From assembly GCF_003173335.1 (NCBI RefSeq), contig NZ_QGMZ01000005.1:1-64000 (forward strand): DNA of 64,000 nt, given 5' to 3'. The notes beneath the pieces are model-generated. The model saw nothing but the letters and a program-made list of their open reading frames with translations. It ran no database searches and was not told the DNA's origin. Positions 56,508-64,000 of this stretch are shown one piece after another. The stretch comes from Methanospirillum stamsii. GTDB taxonomy: Archaea > Halobacteriota > Methanomicrobia > Methanomicrobiales > Methanospirillaceae. Made by a program: the position numbers and the translations under genes. Each line of letters starts with the position of its first letter. Positions within the stretch are counted from its first letter, which is position 1.

Positions 56508-57507
56508 AGTGCTCCTCGAAACGAAGAATATCGCCGATGAACTGGGATGTGACCGGACAATTACCGGTCACAGGGTGTCTGTCCCGGAACAAGAGGACAT
56601 GATGTATCCAGTGAGTCCCGTGATAACAGAAATCTTCATCTTTCAATATATTAATTTATCGTATTGGGTGAAATAAATTGATTATTTATCGGGGAGAGGG
56701 GTAATTTTATCAATATATATTGACTAAAAAATGAGTATGTTAATTATTATTGATCTTTACGATCCGCTTATTAATGTACATCTCATATCAGGGATTTTTA
56801 ATGGTTGTAAATATTATTTATTTAACAGGTCTGAACCTTATTAAAAGACTTTTGTTTGTTCTCGCGCATATTGATGATTATCGGTGAAAGATTCCATCAA
56901 ATTTTATAAAAATAGAATTACTGCCTTGTGTTAATGATAATCATTCTATTGATGGTGGGGTTAATCTCAAATAATTATTGCACCCCTCTCATATTATTAT
57001 GAGACAGGATCATTCATGAAGGAAGAACTCGGGAAAATCCTTCACGAATTCGGGTTGATTCTGCCTCTATCACGTTAAACATGTGCCCGGTGGTAATATG
57101 CCGGACAATACATGGTGGAAATTTGTATGGTTTAACGGTATCGGTTCATCTCTGATTGTTGGAGAAAATGAGTGATAAAAATTAGATCAAATCAACTAAA
57201 AATAGTTAATAAATTTTAATATTGAATTTTTTTAATTGATAGTGTGTCATGCGTGATATGGCAATCATGTGTGTTAATTGTTGATATGAATAAACAAAAT
57301 TTTGTTGACAATAGTTGTTTAGCAGGCTTACTTGATTTCTGGTGCCGCATTTCATGAAGAATATTGGTGAATGTGGGGGAGGATTATTCAATACTTTTAG
57401 TTAATAATTCCTTGTGGTTTGCAATGATGGTTGTATATTTTTAATTCCGGAAAAAATTTTGAACCCCTGTTTCATTTGAAAGGTAAATATATCAATTTGT
57501 ATATGTC
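56508..57507. other. 1-kb gap between fmdD and fmdE: promoters, palindrome, tiny ORFs
   Basis: No gene longer than 30 codons is convincing. Besides the fmdD promoter at the left end, ATTTTATAAAAATAG (about 56900-56914) is a TATA-like box reading right. A 13-nt palindrome AATGATAATCATT (56933-56945) follows where transcription would start. Hairpins GGGGT/ACCCC (56957-56961/56982-56986) and TCTCATA/TATGAGA (56987-57004) come next, then two tiny ORFs: 57016-57078 (20 codons) and 57098-57175 (25 codons, MPDNTWWKFVWFNG...). TATATTTTTAA near 57435 may be the fmdE TATA box. Confidence 0.5.
56548..56572 (-). promoter_or_regulatory. 9-bp inverted repeat in the fmdDBAC leader
   Basis: TGTGACCGG and CCGGTCACA are perfect inverted copies around ACAATTA, 40 nt before the fmdD start and inside the predicted leader. 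Within the same leader TGTCC/GGACA (56580-56584/56595-56599) and ACTGG/CCAGT (56541-56545/56608-56612) can also pair. It could be an operator or an RNA hairpin acting on fmd expression. Confidence 0.5.
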
Positions 57508-58167
57508 ATGAAGTCAAATGTAATTTGTATGCCTAAACTCGGAGACGAATATTCAAAGGAAGAAATTCTCTCTCTTTTGAAAAAGAAAGGTAGTGATACA
57601 ACACTTATTGACTGGTTTGACCGGTGCATTGATTTTCACCAGGGCACTGCAGCTGGTCTTCTTATTGGTATATACATGGTTGATTACGCCCTTTCTCTTC
57701 TGGATGCGAAACCTGGAGATAGGTTATACAGTGTATGTGAAACTCCAAAGTGTGCACCTGATCCATTACAGGTAATTTTACATTGCACTCCTGGTAACAA
57801 CCGTCTGCGGGTTATCAATACCGGAAGATTTGCAATGACTGTGAACCGCCCAAGTGATGGTGATTTTGCAGAAGGAGTCCGGGTTAAAGTTGATTCAGCA
57901 AAACTTGCTGATACTCCGGTTTTGGAAGCATGGTTTGCAAACACTTCTAAGTTTGATAGAAAGACCATGAAGAAACAACTGGTAGAAGATATTATCAATA
58001 AAGGAACAGGCATGTTATCCTGGGAAAAGGTCAGGGTCAAAGTTACTCATAAACAAAAATGGAAAACCGGAGTGTGTTCTTCCTGTGGTGAACCTGTTCC
58101 GGAAAACCTTTTGGAAAATGGTCTCTGCCCCGGGTGCGGAAGCCAGAAATATTACGAAAAAACCTAA
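57508..58167 (+). CDS. FmdE-family protein with C-terminal zinc ribbon, altered central motif
   Basis: 219 residues. Residues 1-180 match the FmdE (formylmethanofuran dehydrogenase subunit E) family and the tail is a zinc ribbon (CSSCGEPVP ... LCPGCGSQK). The family's central motif, from memory FHGHxCPGLALG, reads FHQGTAAGLLIG here, so the second His and the Cys are gone. FmdE proteins associate with formylmethanofuran dehydrogenase or bind molybdopterin; this one may keep a structural or regulatory role without the Cys ligand. It lies divergent from fmdDBAC across 1 kb and convergent with fdhD (5 nt apart). Confidence 0.8.
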   Translation: MKSNVICMPKLGDEYSKEEILSLLKKKGSDTTLIDWFDRCIDFHQGTAAGLLIGIYMVDYALSLLDAKPGDRLYSVCETPKCAPDPLQVILHCTPGNNRLRVINTGRFAMTVNRPSDGDFAEGVRVKVDSAKLADTPVLEAWFANTSKFDRKTMKKQLVEDIINKGTGMLSWEKVRVKVTHKQKWKTGVCSSCGEPVPENLLENGLCPGCGSQKYYEKT

Positions 58168-58172
58168 TTTTT

Positions 58173-58973
58173 TTAGGAAAAAGAAATCCGGTGACTACCG
58201 GTATAGATTGTCATATTGGGTGGCCGTACAAATCCGGCTAGTGTCATATTTACTTTCTGTGCAAATTCTATTCCTCCGGCAAAAGCGGCATTATTTGATA
58301 TCATAATTGATATTCCCGCCCGGTATGCTTTTGCAACCATGTCAACCGGAAGACGTCCTGAGCAAACAAGGTAGCACCGTGAGAGGTCGGTCCTCTGCAT
58401 CAGGGCGATCCCCACAGCTTTATCGACTGTGGTATGTCTTCCCATGTCCTCTACTCCGCAGATAACCGTTCCTTCTTCTGATACGATAAGACTGCAATGC
58501 ATACCTCCGGTACGTTTCCAGATGACTGAATATTCATCCACATGATTCATGGACTGTAGGATCGATTCTGCATCGAGGGTAAGACCGTCAGGCAAGGGAG
58601 ATGTTTTCCCTCCGGGAAGAAGCTCTCTGCATGAACCACCTGAGCTGTTCTTCGAAAACTGTCCGGTAGTTATAGTGGAAGGATTTCGGGTAGTGATATC
58701 AATATTTGGGAGATTGATTGTGGTATTTTGAATTTCATCCATGGAACAGATGTATCCTTCACAAATTAAGTAACCAATAGCAAATGCCTCAAGATCAATC
58801 GGAGTAACAGACAGATCTCCTACAAGAACCCCGTTTAAAGAGAACAAAATTCTGGATTCAGTACATACTTCTACTACGGTTTCCAGGGGATTATTGCCCT
58901 GATACTTAATTACAGGAAATTTTTTTGTAATTTCTGGAATAATGTTCTCTTTTTCCGGATTCATATCTGTCAC
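58173..58973 (-). CDS. fdhD: Formate dehydrogenase accessory sulfurtransferase
   Basis: 266 residues. FdhD family motifs: 'ICGVEDMGRHTTVDKAVG', 'VCSGRLPVDMVAKAYRAGISIMISNNA' and 'GFVRPPNMTIYTG'. The protein transfers sulfur from a cysteine desulfurase to the Mo/W-pterin of formate dehydrogenase and is needed for activity. The CxxC motif of the E. coli protein is not present; one Cys remains in 'SGGSCREL'. It follows fdhB by about 77 nt on the same strand, so it is probably co-expressed with fdhA-fdhB. Confidence 0.9.
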   Translation of the reverse strand: MTDMNPEKENIIPEITKKFPVIKYQGNNPLETVVEVCTESRILFSLNGVLVGDLSVTPIDLEAFAIGYLICEGYICSMDEIQNTTINLPNIDITTRNPSTITTGQFSKNSSGGSCRELLPGGKTSPLPDGLTLDAESILQSMNHVDEYSVIWKRTGGMHCSLIVSEEGTVICGVEDMGRHTTVDKAVGIALMQRTDLSRCYLVCSGRLPVDMVAKAYRAGISIMISNNAAFAGGIEFAQKVNMTLAGFVRPPNMTIYTGSHRISFS

Positions 58974-59050
58974 TTGTAAGAAAGAATAAGAAATTAAGAG
59001 TATTCAAGCCTTTGTGAAATACTGGTAGTTATTGAAAAAAAAGAGTGATA

Positions 59051-60298
59051 TTATTCATTTTCTGCAAAAATGTTCTTGTAGATTGAATCAGTGTGAGTTG
59101 CATCCAGACGTGCACGCTCTGTCTTTTCTTCAACAAAAGCATGAATTGGCGGAGTCATATCCCGCCCTGGAACATGGCCGAACATCTTCTCAACTTCAAC
59201 CTGCTGTGAGTGCATGAAGAGAGCATTCGGGATTTCCATTGGGCAGAGTTCCTCACACTGACCACAGTTGATACAGGAGTCAGAGACGTGAGCAAACCGG
59301 ATCAGGTGGAACATAAAGCTGGTCGGGAGGACACCAGGGGCTACATACCAGGGCTTCTTGGTGGAACATTCGACACAGTAACAGATCGGACAGGCTTCTA
59401 CACAAGCATAACACTTGACACATTTTGAAGACTCTGACATCATGAGTTTCAAACGGTCCTTGCCCTGACCAAGGCCTTCGAAGTCACGGTGTCTCCATTC
59501 GTCTCCGAGTTTGAGCATTGCCTTCTCAACCTTGCCTCTGATCTCGATACCCTTTGGATCAGCTGCACTTGTCTCAAGAACACCCTTTGATTGAGCACTG
59601 TTTACGAGGCTTGCACCTTTTTCAGAGCAAATTTCAAGGAATGTTGCCTTACCTGCCTTGTCTCCGATGACTCCCCAGTTACCTGCAGCAATATCTGCCT
59701 GGCGGGGTACTTTCATCTTACAGCGGCGGCAGTTGGAACGACGTCCGTATCCTTCCTCTTCAAGTTCATCAATCTTGATGCCCTTGTGTCCACCCTCGTA
59801 CTCGATGATGAACTGACCCTTGTCGATCTCTTCCTTGTGAACTTTGTCAGGATCAACTTCGAACTTGTTAGCAATCATCCTCCGGGCTGCAACGGGGCTT
59901 ACTGAACCTCCACAGTTGACACCGATCATGATGATGTTATCAAGATTAATCTGATTCCGCTTTGCCAGTTCATAGAATGCCATGGCGTCACAGCCTTTAC
60001 AGGTGACTGCGAGTTTCATGTCCTTTGCCCCGTTCAGGTATTTCTTGATAAGTTTGGGGATAAGGAGGGTACCACAGTGCAGGGAACCAGCGGTCTGGAT
60101 GATGTCTTCAGGGTTTGTAATGACGGTTGGAACTGCATCATACAGGTCTTTGCCCTTCTTGATTGCAACAACAGCATCGACCATTTTGGTTTCAAGTGCA
60201 TGTTTCAGAAGGGCGGTTACTGCTCCTCCACACTCTCCTTTCTTCTGGATTTCAGCATCTTTTGCCCAAGCGTATATCATATCGCCTTTTGCTGCCAT
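59051..60298 (-). CDS. fdhB: F420-linked formate dehydrogenase beta subunit (copy 1)
   Basis: 415 residues from the ATG at 60298, because GGAGGTAACTAAG precedes it; the frame is open further, into fdhA. The FrhB/FdhB-type domain (about 5-270) binds FAD and coenzyme F420 ('GECGGAVTALLKHAL', 'GYGRRSNCRRCKMKVPRQADI'). The C-terminal part carries ferredoxin-like clusters: CVKCYACVEACPICYCVEC and CINCGQCEELCP. It passes electrons from formate oxidation to F420. Compared with copy 2 it has an extended Cys motif (CYCVEC). Confidence 0.95.
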   Translation of the reverse strand: MAAKGDMIYAWAKDAEIQKKGECGGAVTALLKHALETKMVDAVVAIKKGKDLYDAVPTVITNPEDIIQTAGSLHCGTLLIPKLIKKYLNGAKDMKLAVTCKGCDAMAFYELAKRNQINLDNIIMIGVNCGGSVSPVAARRMIANKFEVDPDKVHKEEIDKGQFIIEYEGGHKGIKIDELEEEGYGRRSNCRRCKMKVPRQADIAAGNWGVIGDKAGKATFLEICSEKGASLVNSAQSKGVLETSAADPKGIEIRGKVEKAMLKLGDEWRHRDFEGLGQGKDRLKLMMSESSKCVKCYACVEACPICYCVECSTKKPWYVAPGVLPTSFMFHLIRFAHVSDSCINCGQCEELCPMEIPNALFMHSQQVEVEKMFGHVPGRDMTPPIHAFVEEKTERARLDATHTDSIYKNIFAENE

Positions 60299-60299
60299 C

Positions 60300-62360
60300 T
60301 TAGTTACCTCCAAACTTTTCAATTGAAATGGCACAGTGCTTGAGTTCCGGCATCTTGGACATTGGGTCAAGTGCGGTGTTGGTCAGGTTGTTGACCCCCT
60401 CAGGGAAGTGCATGGTCATATAGACGACACCCGGTGCAACTTCATCGGTGACACGTGCGAGTGTCTTGGTTTCTCCACGGCGGCTTTTCAGCTTGACGTA
60501 TTCGCCATTCTTGATACCAAGGCGCTTTGCATCTTCAACGTTGATTTGAGCATATGACTCAGGAACTTCACGGTGCATATCTGCTGCACGACCTGTCTGG
60601 CTCCGGGAGTGGTAGTGGAAGATGAGACGCCCGGTCATAAGGGTGAACGGATACTCAGCATCAGCAACTTCTGCCGGTGGACGATATTCAATACCAAAGA
60701 GGTTACCCTTTCCGTCTGCAGTTCCGAACTTTTCACGGTGCAGGATTGGGGTTCCCAGATGTTCCTCTGTCGGACATGGCCAGCAGATTGATTCTGGTTT
60801 TTCAAGTTTCTCGTAGGTGGCTCCGAACATGGACGGAGTAACTGCCCGCATGTCATCCCAGACATCCTTTGCAGTCGGGAGTTCAAAGCCCTTAAGGCCC
60901 ATCTTGGCTGCAAGCTCTGATATGATGTGAATATCTTCTTTTGCCTGACCTGGTGGGTTTACTGCTTTTCTGACACGGTTGATACGGCGTTCTCCGCTGG
61001 TGAATGTTCCGTCCTTTTCTGCGAAACAGGCACCTGGCAGGATGACGTGTGCATACTGACAACTCTCAGTGAAGAAGATGTCCTGAATAACAAGGAAATC
61101 AAGTTTCTGAAGTTGTGCCTTGACTAGGTTAGAGTCAGGATAGGTAACAGCCGGGTTCAGACCGAGGATATACATACCCTTGATTTCTTCACCACACTGC
61201 TTGATCTGCTCCACCAGGGTAGCTCCATACCAGTCTGGAAGATCAGTGATACCCCAGGCCTTCTCCATCTTGGCACGGTTGTCTGCAACTTCACACTTCT
61301 GATACCCGGAGTAGACGTTCGGGTATGCACCCATGTCACAGGCACCCTGCACATTGTTCTGTCCACGAAGCGGGTTGACACCGACACCCTCACGACCGAC
61401 GTTTCCGGTCAGGAGAGCGAGGTTACCCATGGATCTGACGTTGTCAGTACCGGTGGTCAGTTCAGTAATACCAAGACAGTAGATGATGACTGCATTCTTT
61501 GCTTTTGCATATCTGAATGCCATGTCTTTTACAACATCAAGAGGAACACCGTGGATTGCTTCTGCATCTGCATAGTTCTCTACGGTCTTCTTGAGGTCGT
61601 CAAAACCGTTAACCCGGTCACTGATGAATTTCTTGTCTTCCAGACCTTCCTTGATGATCCAGTACATCATGGAGTTTGCAAGGGCAATGTGAGTTGACGG
61701 GTTAAACCGGACCCAGGTGTCAGCCAGACGAGCCGTCATGCTGTATCGTGGGTCTACAACAACAATTGGGATCCCTCTCTTCTTTGCCTGGGCGATTCTG
61801 CGTCCGGCAAGGGGATGTGCTTCAACTGCGTTTGAACCCCATATCAGGATGAAATCTGAGTTCAGAGCATCTTCAAAGCCGTTTGTTGCTGCACCTGAAC
61901 CAAATGAGAGTGAAAGACCTGCAACAGAGGGTCCGTGACAGATACGGGCACAGTTATCAACGTTATTTGTCTTGAATCCAACCCGTGCGAGTTTCTGGAA
62001 TATATAACAGTCCTCATTGACCGTTCTGCATGAGGTCTGGAATCCAAGTCCCTTTGGGCCATGTTTGTCGTAGATTGCCTTCAGATTCTTTGCAACAAGG
62101 TCAAGGGCCTCTTCCCAGGAAGCCTCAACAAACTTCCCGTCCTTTTTGATGAGAGGGGTTGTCAGACGGTCAGGGCTGTGAATGTGTTCCCAACAGGTGA
62201 CTCCTTTTGGACATAGTTTTCCTTCGTTGATTGGAGATCTCTGGTTTGGTTCAACACCAACAACCTTCCCATTGCTCACTACCAGGTTTAATGTACAACC
62301 AACACCACAGTACGGGCAGGTAGTTGCCACATATTTCATTAGTTCTGTATTTTCACTCAT
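60300..62360 (-). CDS. fdhA: Formate dehydrogenase alpha subunit (Mo/W-pterin; copy 1)
   Basis: 686 residues. A [4Fe-4S] cluster is bound by Cys15, Cys18, Cys22 and Cys50 ('CPYCGVGC', 'LCPKG'). The metal ligand is Cys141 in 'ARICHGPSVAG' with catalytic His142; it is cysteine, not selenocysteine. The pterin contacts include 'WGSNAVEAHPLAGRRI' and 'GVNPLRGQNNVQGACDMG'. It oxidises formate to CO2 and gives electrons to FdhB. GGGTGAAAT precedes the ATG. A TATA-like GATTTATATT (62541-62550) predicts a leader of about 155 nt with a three-way-junction-like structure. The stop is directly followed by fdhB. Confidence 0.96.
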   Translation of the reverse strand: MSENTELMKYVATTCPYCGVGCTLNLVVSNGKVVGVEPNQRSPINEGKLCPKGVTCWEHIHSPDRLTTPLIKKDGKFVEASWEEALDLVAKNLKAIYDKHGPKGLGFQTSCRTVNEDCYIFQKLARVGFKTNNVDNCARICHGPSVAGLSLSFGSGAATNGFEDALNSDFILIWGSNAVEAHPLAGRRIAQAKKRGIPIVVVDPRYSMTARLADTWVRFNPSTHIALANSMMYWIIKEGLEDKKFISDRVNGFDDLKKTVENYADAEAIHGVPLDVVKDMAFRYAKAKNAVIIYCLGITELTTGTDNVRSMGNLALLTGNVGREGVGVNPLRGQNNVQGACDMGAYPNVYSGYQKCEVADNRAKMEKAWGITDLPDWYGATLVEQIKQCGEEIKGMYILGLNPAVTYPDSNLVKAQLQKLDFLVIQDIFFTESCQYAHVILPGACFAEKDGTFTSGERRINRVRKAVNPPGQAKEDIHIISELAAKMGLKGFELPTAKDVWDDMRAVTPSMFGATYEKLEKPESICWPCPTEEHLGTPILHREKFGTADGKGNLFGIEYRPPAEVADAEYPFTLMTGRLIFHYHSRSQTGRAADMHREVPESYAQINVEDAKRLGIKNGEYVKLKSRRGETKTLARVTDEVAPGVVYMTMHFPEGVNNLTNTALDPMSKMPELKHCAISIEKFGGN

Positions 62361-62442
62361 ATTTCACCCGAATTTAGCTGGTGAAAGATACCAAATCTTT
62401 GCAGGTAAAGAGCTTGCGCTCATCAGGTAATGCATGCTTTTT

Positions 62443-62513
62443 TGTAACCAGGCACACAGGAATGGACAACCCGAAAATGTCCATGGGTGTATTCGCACAC
62501 CCCCCTGATTACA
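62443..62513 (-). promoter_or_regulatory. Candidate structured leader (three-way junction) of fdhA
   Basis: On the minus strand a TATA-like box at 62541-62550 predicts a start near 62516. The RNA then folds by eye as follows. P1 is TGTAATCAGG (62513-62504) with CCTGGTTACA (62452-62443): 10 bp with one G-U. P2 is GGGTGT/ACACCC (62502-62497 with 62490-62485). P3 is ATGGACA/TGTCCAT (62484-62478 with 62468-62462). P2 and P3 abut with no spacer. The closing helix has TCAGG/CCTG at the junction, as in the moeA leader element, and the overall size (71 nt) is nearly the same. It is a candidate cis-regulatory RNA. Confidence 0.55.
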
Positions 62514-62656
62514 ATGCAGAGAAGTATTGTTACGGGTATGAATATAAATCTGGCGAAATAAATCGCGAAGTTGGTGATTAGTGGTGGGATATGTGTGTGG
62601 TTAGCATTATCTGTAAAACAGATGATAAGCGGATATGCGAAAAAAGAGGGGGGTAA

Positions 62657-63808
62657 TTAGTTCTTGTAAGGTGCTGCTCCAAGTTTTGGAACGTATGCAT
62701 TGTCCCCTTCAACTCTGATTGCATGTGAAATGAGAGCCAGTGGGATCTCAACCGGACAGAGTTCCTCACATTGACCACAGTTTACACAGCTGTCAGAGAT
62801 GGAAGCAAACCGGCGGAGGTGGAACATCGGGTCTGACGGGATATAACCCGGACGAACCATGTATGATTCTGGTCTTCCCTCAAATGGTGTTGAGATACAG
62901 ACCGGACACTTTTCGATACAGGAGTAACACTTGATACACCGGGATGTCTCTTTGTTGATAAAGTCCCAGAGATTGTCACGAAGTGCGGTAAATTCCTTCT
63001 TGCGCCACTTTTCTCCGAGTTTGAGCATTGCTCCTTCGGTCTTGCCTCTGATCTCAATTCCCTTAGGATCAGCTGCACTGGTCTCCAGTTTCTTTGCAGA
63101 AACTGCTTTGGAAATGAGATCAGCACCCTTGTCACTGCAAATTTCAACAAAGGTTGCCTTTCCTGCTTTCTCTCCTATAACTCCCCAGTTTCCACAAGCA
63201 AGGTCTGCCTGGCGTGGGATTTTGTATTTGCACCGGCGGCAGTTGGTACGGCGTCCGTATCCTTCATCTTCAAGTTCATCGATCTTGATGCCCTTGTGTC
63301 CGCCTTCGTATTCGATGATGAACTGGCCCTTGTCTATCTCTTCCTTGGTTACTTTATCGGGATCTACACCGAACTTCTCACGGATCATCTTCCGACCCTG
63401 AATCGGATTGACTGATCCTCCACAGTTGACACCGATGGTGAGTACGTTGGCCATGTTGATCTCGTTTCGCTTTCCAAGTTCGATAAGGCTCATGAGGTCG
63501 CAACCTTTGACTACGACACCAACTTTCATGTTTTTTGCCCCGTCCAGGTATTTCTGGATGAAGGTGGACATGAGAAGGGTACCACAGTGGAGGGATCCGG
63601 CAGTCTGATCAAGATCCTTTGCATCGGTTATTGCAACCGGAACTGCATCATAAAGGTCAAATCCTTTCTTTACTGCGACAACGACATCTACGATCTTGTT
63701 TTCCAGAGCGTATTTGAGAAGGGTTGTTACTGCACCACCACACTCTGCCTTCTTGGCAACACCACTATCGGTTGTCCAGGCATAGATCATATCGCCTTTT
63801 GCTGCCAT
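62657..63808 (-). CDS. fdhB: F420-linked formate dehydrogenase beta subunit (copy 2)
   Basis: 383 residues from the ATG at 63808, preceded by GGGAGGGAACTAAG. It is clearly a duplicate of copy 1: 'MAAKGDMIYAW', 'AECGGAVTTLLKYAL', 'GYGRRTNCRRCKYKIPRQADL'. The first C-terminal cluster motif reads CIKCYSCIEKCPVCIS and lacks the extra cysteines of copy 1, and the second is CVNCGQCEELCP. It probably carries the same F420-reducing reaction with a different partner or expression condition. A hairpin ATCTGT-AAA-ACAGAT lies about 35-50 nt after its stop (62609-62623). Confidence 0.95.
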   Translation of the reverse strand: MAAKGDMIYAWTTDSGVAKKAECGGAVTTLLKYALENKIVDVVVAVKKGFDLYDAVPVAITDAKDLDQTAGSLHCGTLLMSTFIQKYLDGAKNMKVGVVVKGCDLMSLIELGKRNEINMANVLTIGVNCGGSVNPIQGRKMIREKFGVDPDKVTKEEIDKGQFIIEYEGGHKGIKIDELEDEGYGRRTNCRRCKYKIPRQADLACGNWGVIGEKAGKATFVEICSDKGADLISKAVSAKKLETSAADPKGIEIRGKTEGAMLKLGEKWRKKEFTALRDNLWDFINKETSRCIKCYSCIEKCPVCISTPFEGRPESYMVRPGYIPSDPMFHLRRFASISDSCVNCGQCEELCPVEIPLALISHAIRVEGDNAYVPKLGAAPYKN

Positions 63809-63809
63809 C

Positions 63810-64000
63810 TTAGTTCCCTCCCATCTTTTCAATTTTCACAGCACAGTGCTTGAGTTCAGGCATCTTGGACATGGGATCCAGTGCGGTGTTGGTCAGGTTG
63901 TTGACACCTTCGTTAAAGTGCATGGTCATGTAGAGAACACCTGGTCCTATCTCATCAGTGACATGAGCGACTGTCTCTGTCTTTCCACGTCGGCTGGAGA
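63810..64000 (-). CDS. fdhA: Formate dehydrogenase alpha subunit, C-terminal end (copy 2, cut by window edge)
   Basis: Only the last 63 codons are in the window. They encode '...VTDEIGPGVLYMTMHF', 'GVNNLTNTALDPMSKMPELK', 'IEKMGGN', nearly identical in pattern to the end of fdhA copy 1 ('GVNNLTNTALDPMSKMPELK'). The stop lies one base before the ATG of fdhB copy 2, the same arrangement as copy 1. The rest of the gene lies beyond the right edge. Confidence 0.93.
   Translation of the reverse strand, partial: SSRRGKTETVAHVTDEIGPGVLYMTMHFNEGVNNLTNTALDPMSKMPELKHCAVKIEKMGGN

Noticed and set aside
61930-61950. Selenocysteine in FdhA or FmdB
   Set aside because: Both catalytic positions are Cys codons within continuous frames.
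1-64000. CRISPR arrays, insertion sequences, rRNA or tRNA genes
   Set aside because: No regularly spaced repeats, transposase motifs or cloverleaf sequences were noticed by reading; a dedicated scan was not possible.

Overview
The window reads as chromosomal DNA of a methanogenic archaeon of the order Methanomicrobiales, most likely a Methanospirillum (inference). The grounds are complete formylmethanofuran dehydrogenase genes, two F420-linked formate dehydrogenase operons, a DUF3821-type surface protein typical of Methanomicrobiales, many soluble or membrane sensor kinases carrying the 'ITRHDILN' histidine box, TATA-type promoters and T-run terminators. I found no tRNA, rRNA, CRISPR array, insertion sequence or origin. 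The right edge cuts a gene (the second fdhA).

Layout. 0.2-7.1 kb: a membrane hybrid histidine kinase with a solute-binding protein directly upstream, a TPR/membrane/metallo-beta-lactamase (MBL) protein, and a response-regulator/PAS kinase. 7.2-15.4 kb: three secreted proteins (a subtilase, an unclassified envelope protein, a DUF3821 protein) interleaved with a Dam-like methylase and a DASS carboxylate transporter; the first and third secreted proteins share a C-terminal module. 15.4-29.7 kb: housekeeping and accessory genes, including an MFS exporter, a YgjP-like metallopeptidase with four N-terminal repeats, a cytoplasmic chemoreceptor, a MATE/MarR pair, a four-PAS kinase, an unlisted 59-residue protein, an HNH nuclease and a methanopterin-type MBL enzyme. 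30-42 kb: an RND (HAE3) transporter, another kinase, an MBL gene broken by an in-frame TAA, a CheY-like regulator, a COG3044 ATPase, and three exported proteins in a row.

42-64 kb is a molybdenum/tungsten and formate/CO2 metabolism region. It holds a polyferredoxin, a small siroheme reductase-like protein, a SagB-type nitroreductase, three moeA-family genes, a modABC oxyanion transporter, fmdDBAC, an FmdE-family protein, fdhD, fdhA-fdhB, and fdhB plus the end of a second fdhA. The logic is coherent: modABC imports molybdate or tungstate, the MoeA proteins insert the metal into pterin, FdhD activates formate dehydrogenase, and the metal-pterin enzymes oxidise formate (reducing F420) and fix CO2 onto methanofuran.

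The most interesting unexplained signals are RNA-like. The leader of one moeA (47338-47438) and the leader of fdhA (62443-62513) each can fold, on the transcribed strand, into a three-way junction of about 71-72 nt placed just after a TATA-like box. In both, the closing helix has TCAGG on its 5' strand and CCTG on its 3' strand next to the junction. These are candidates for a cis-regulatory RNA family of Mo/W genes, derived by eye and not classified. Other points are a 9-bp inverted repeat before fmdD, a Fur-box-like palindrome with tiny ORFs in the 1-kb gap before fmdE, an HTH-like tail on FmdC, and a small ORF joined by ATGA overlaps to both modA and modB.
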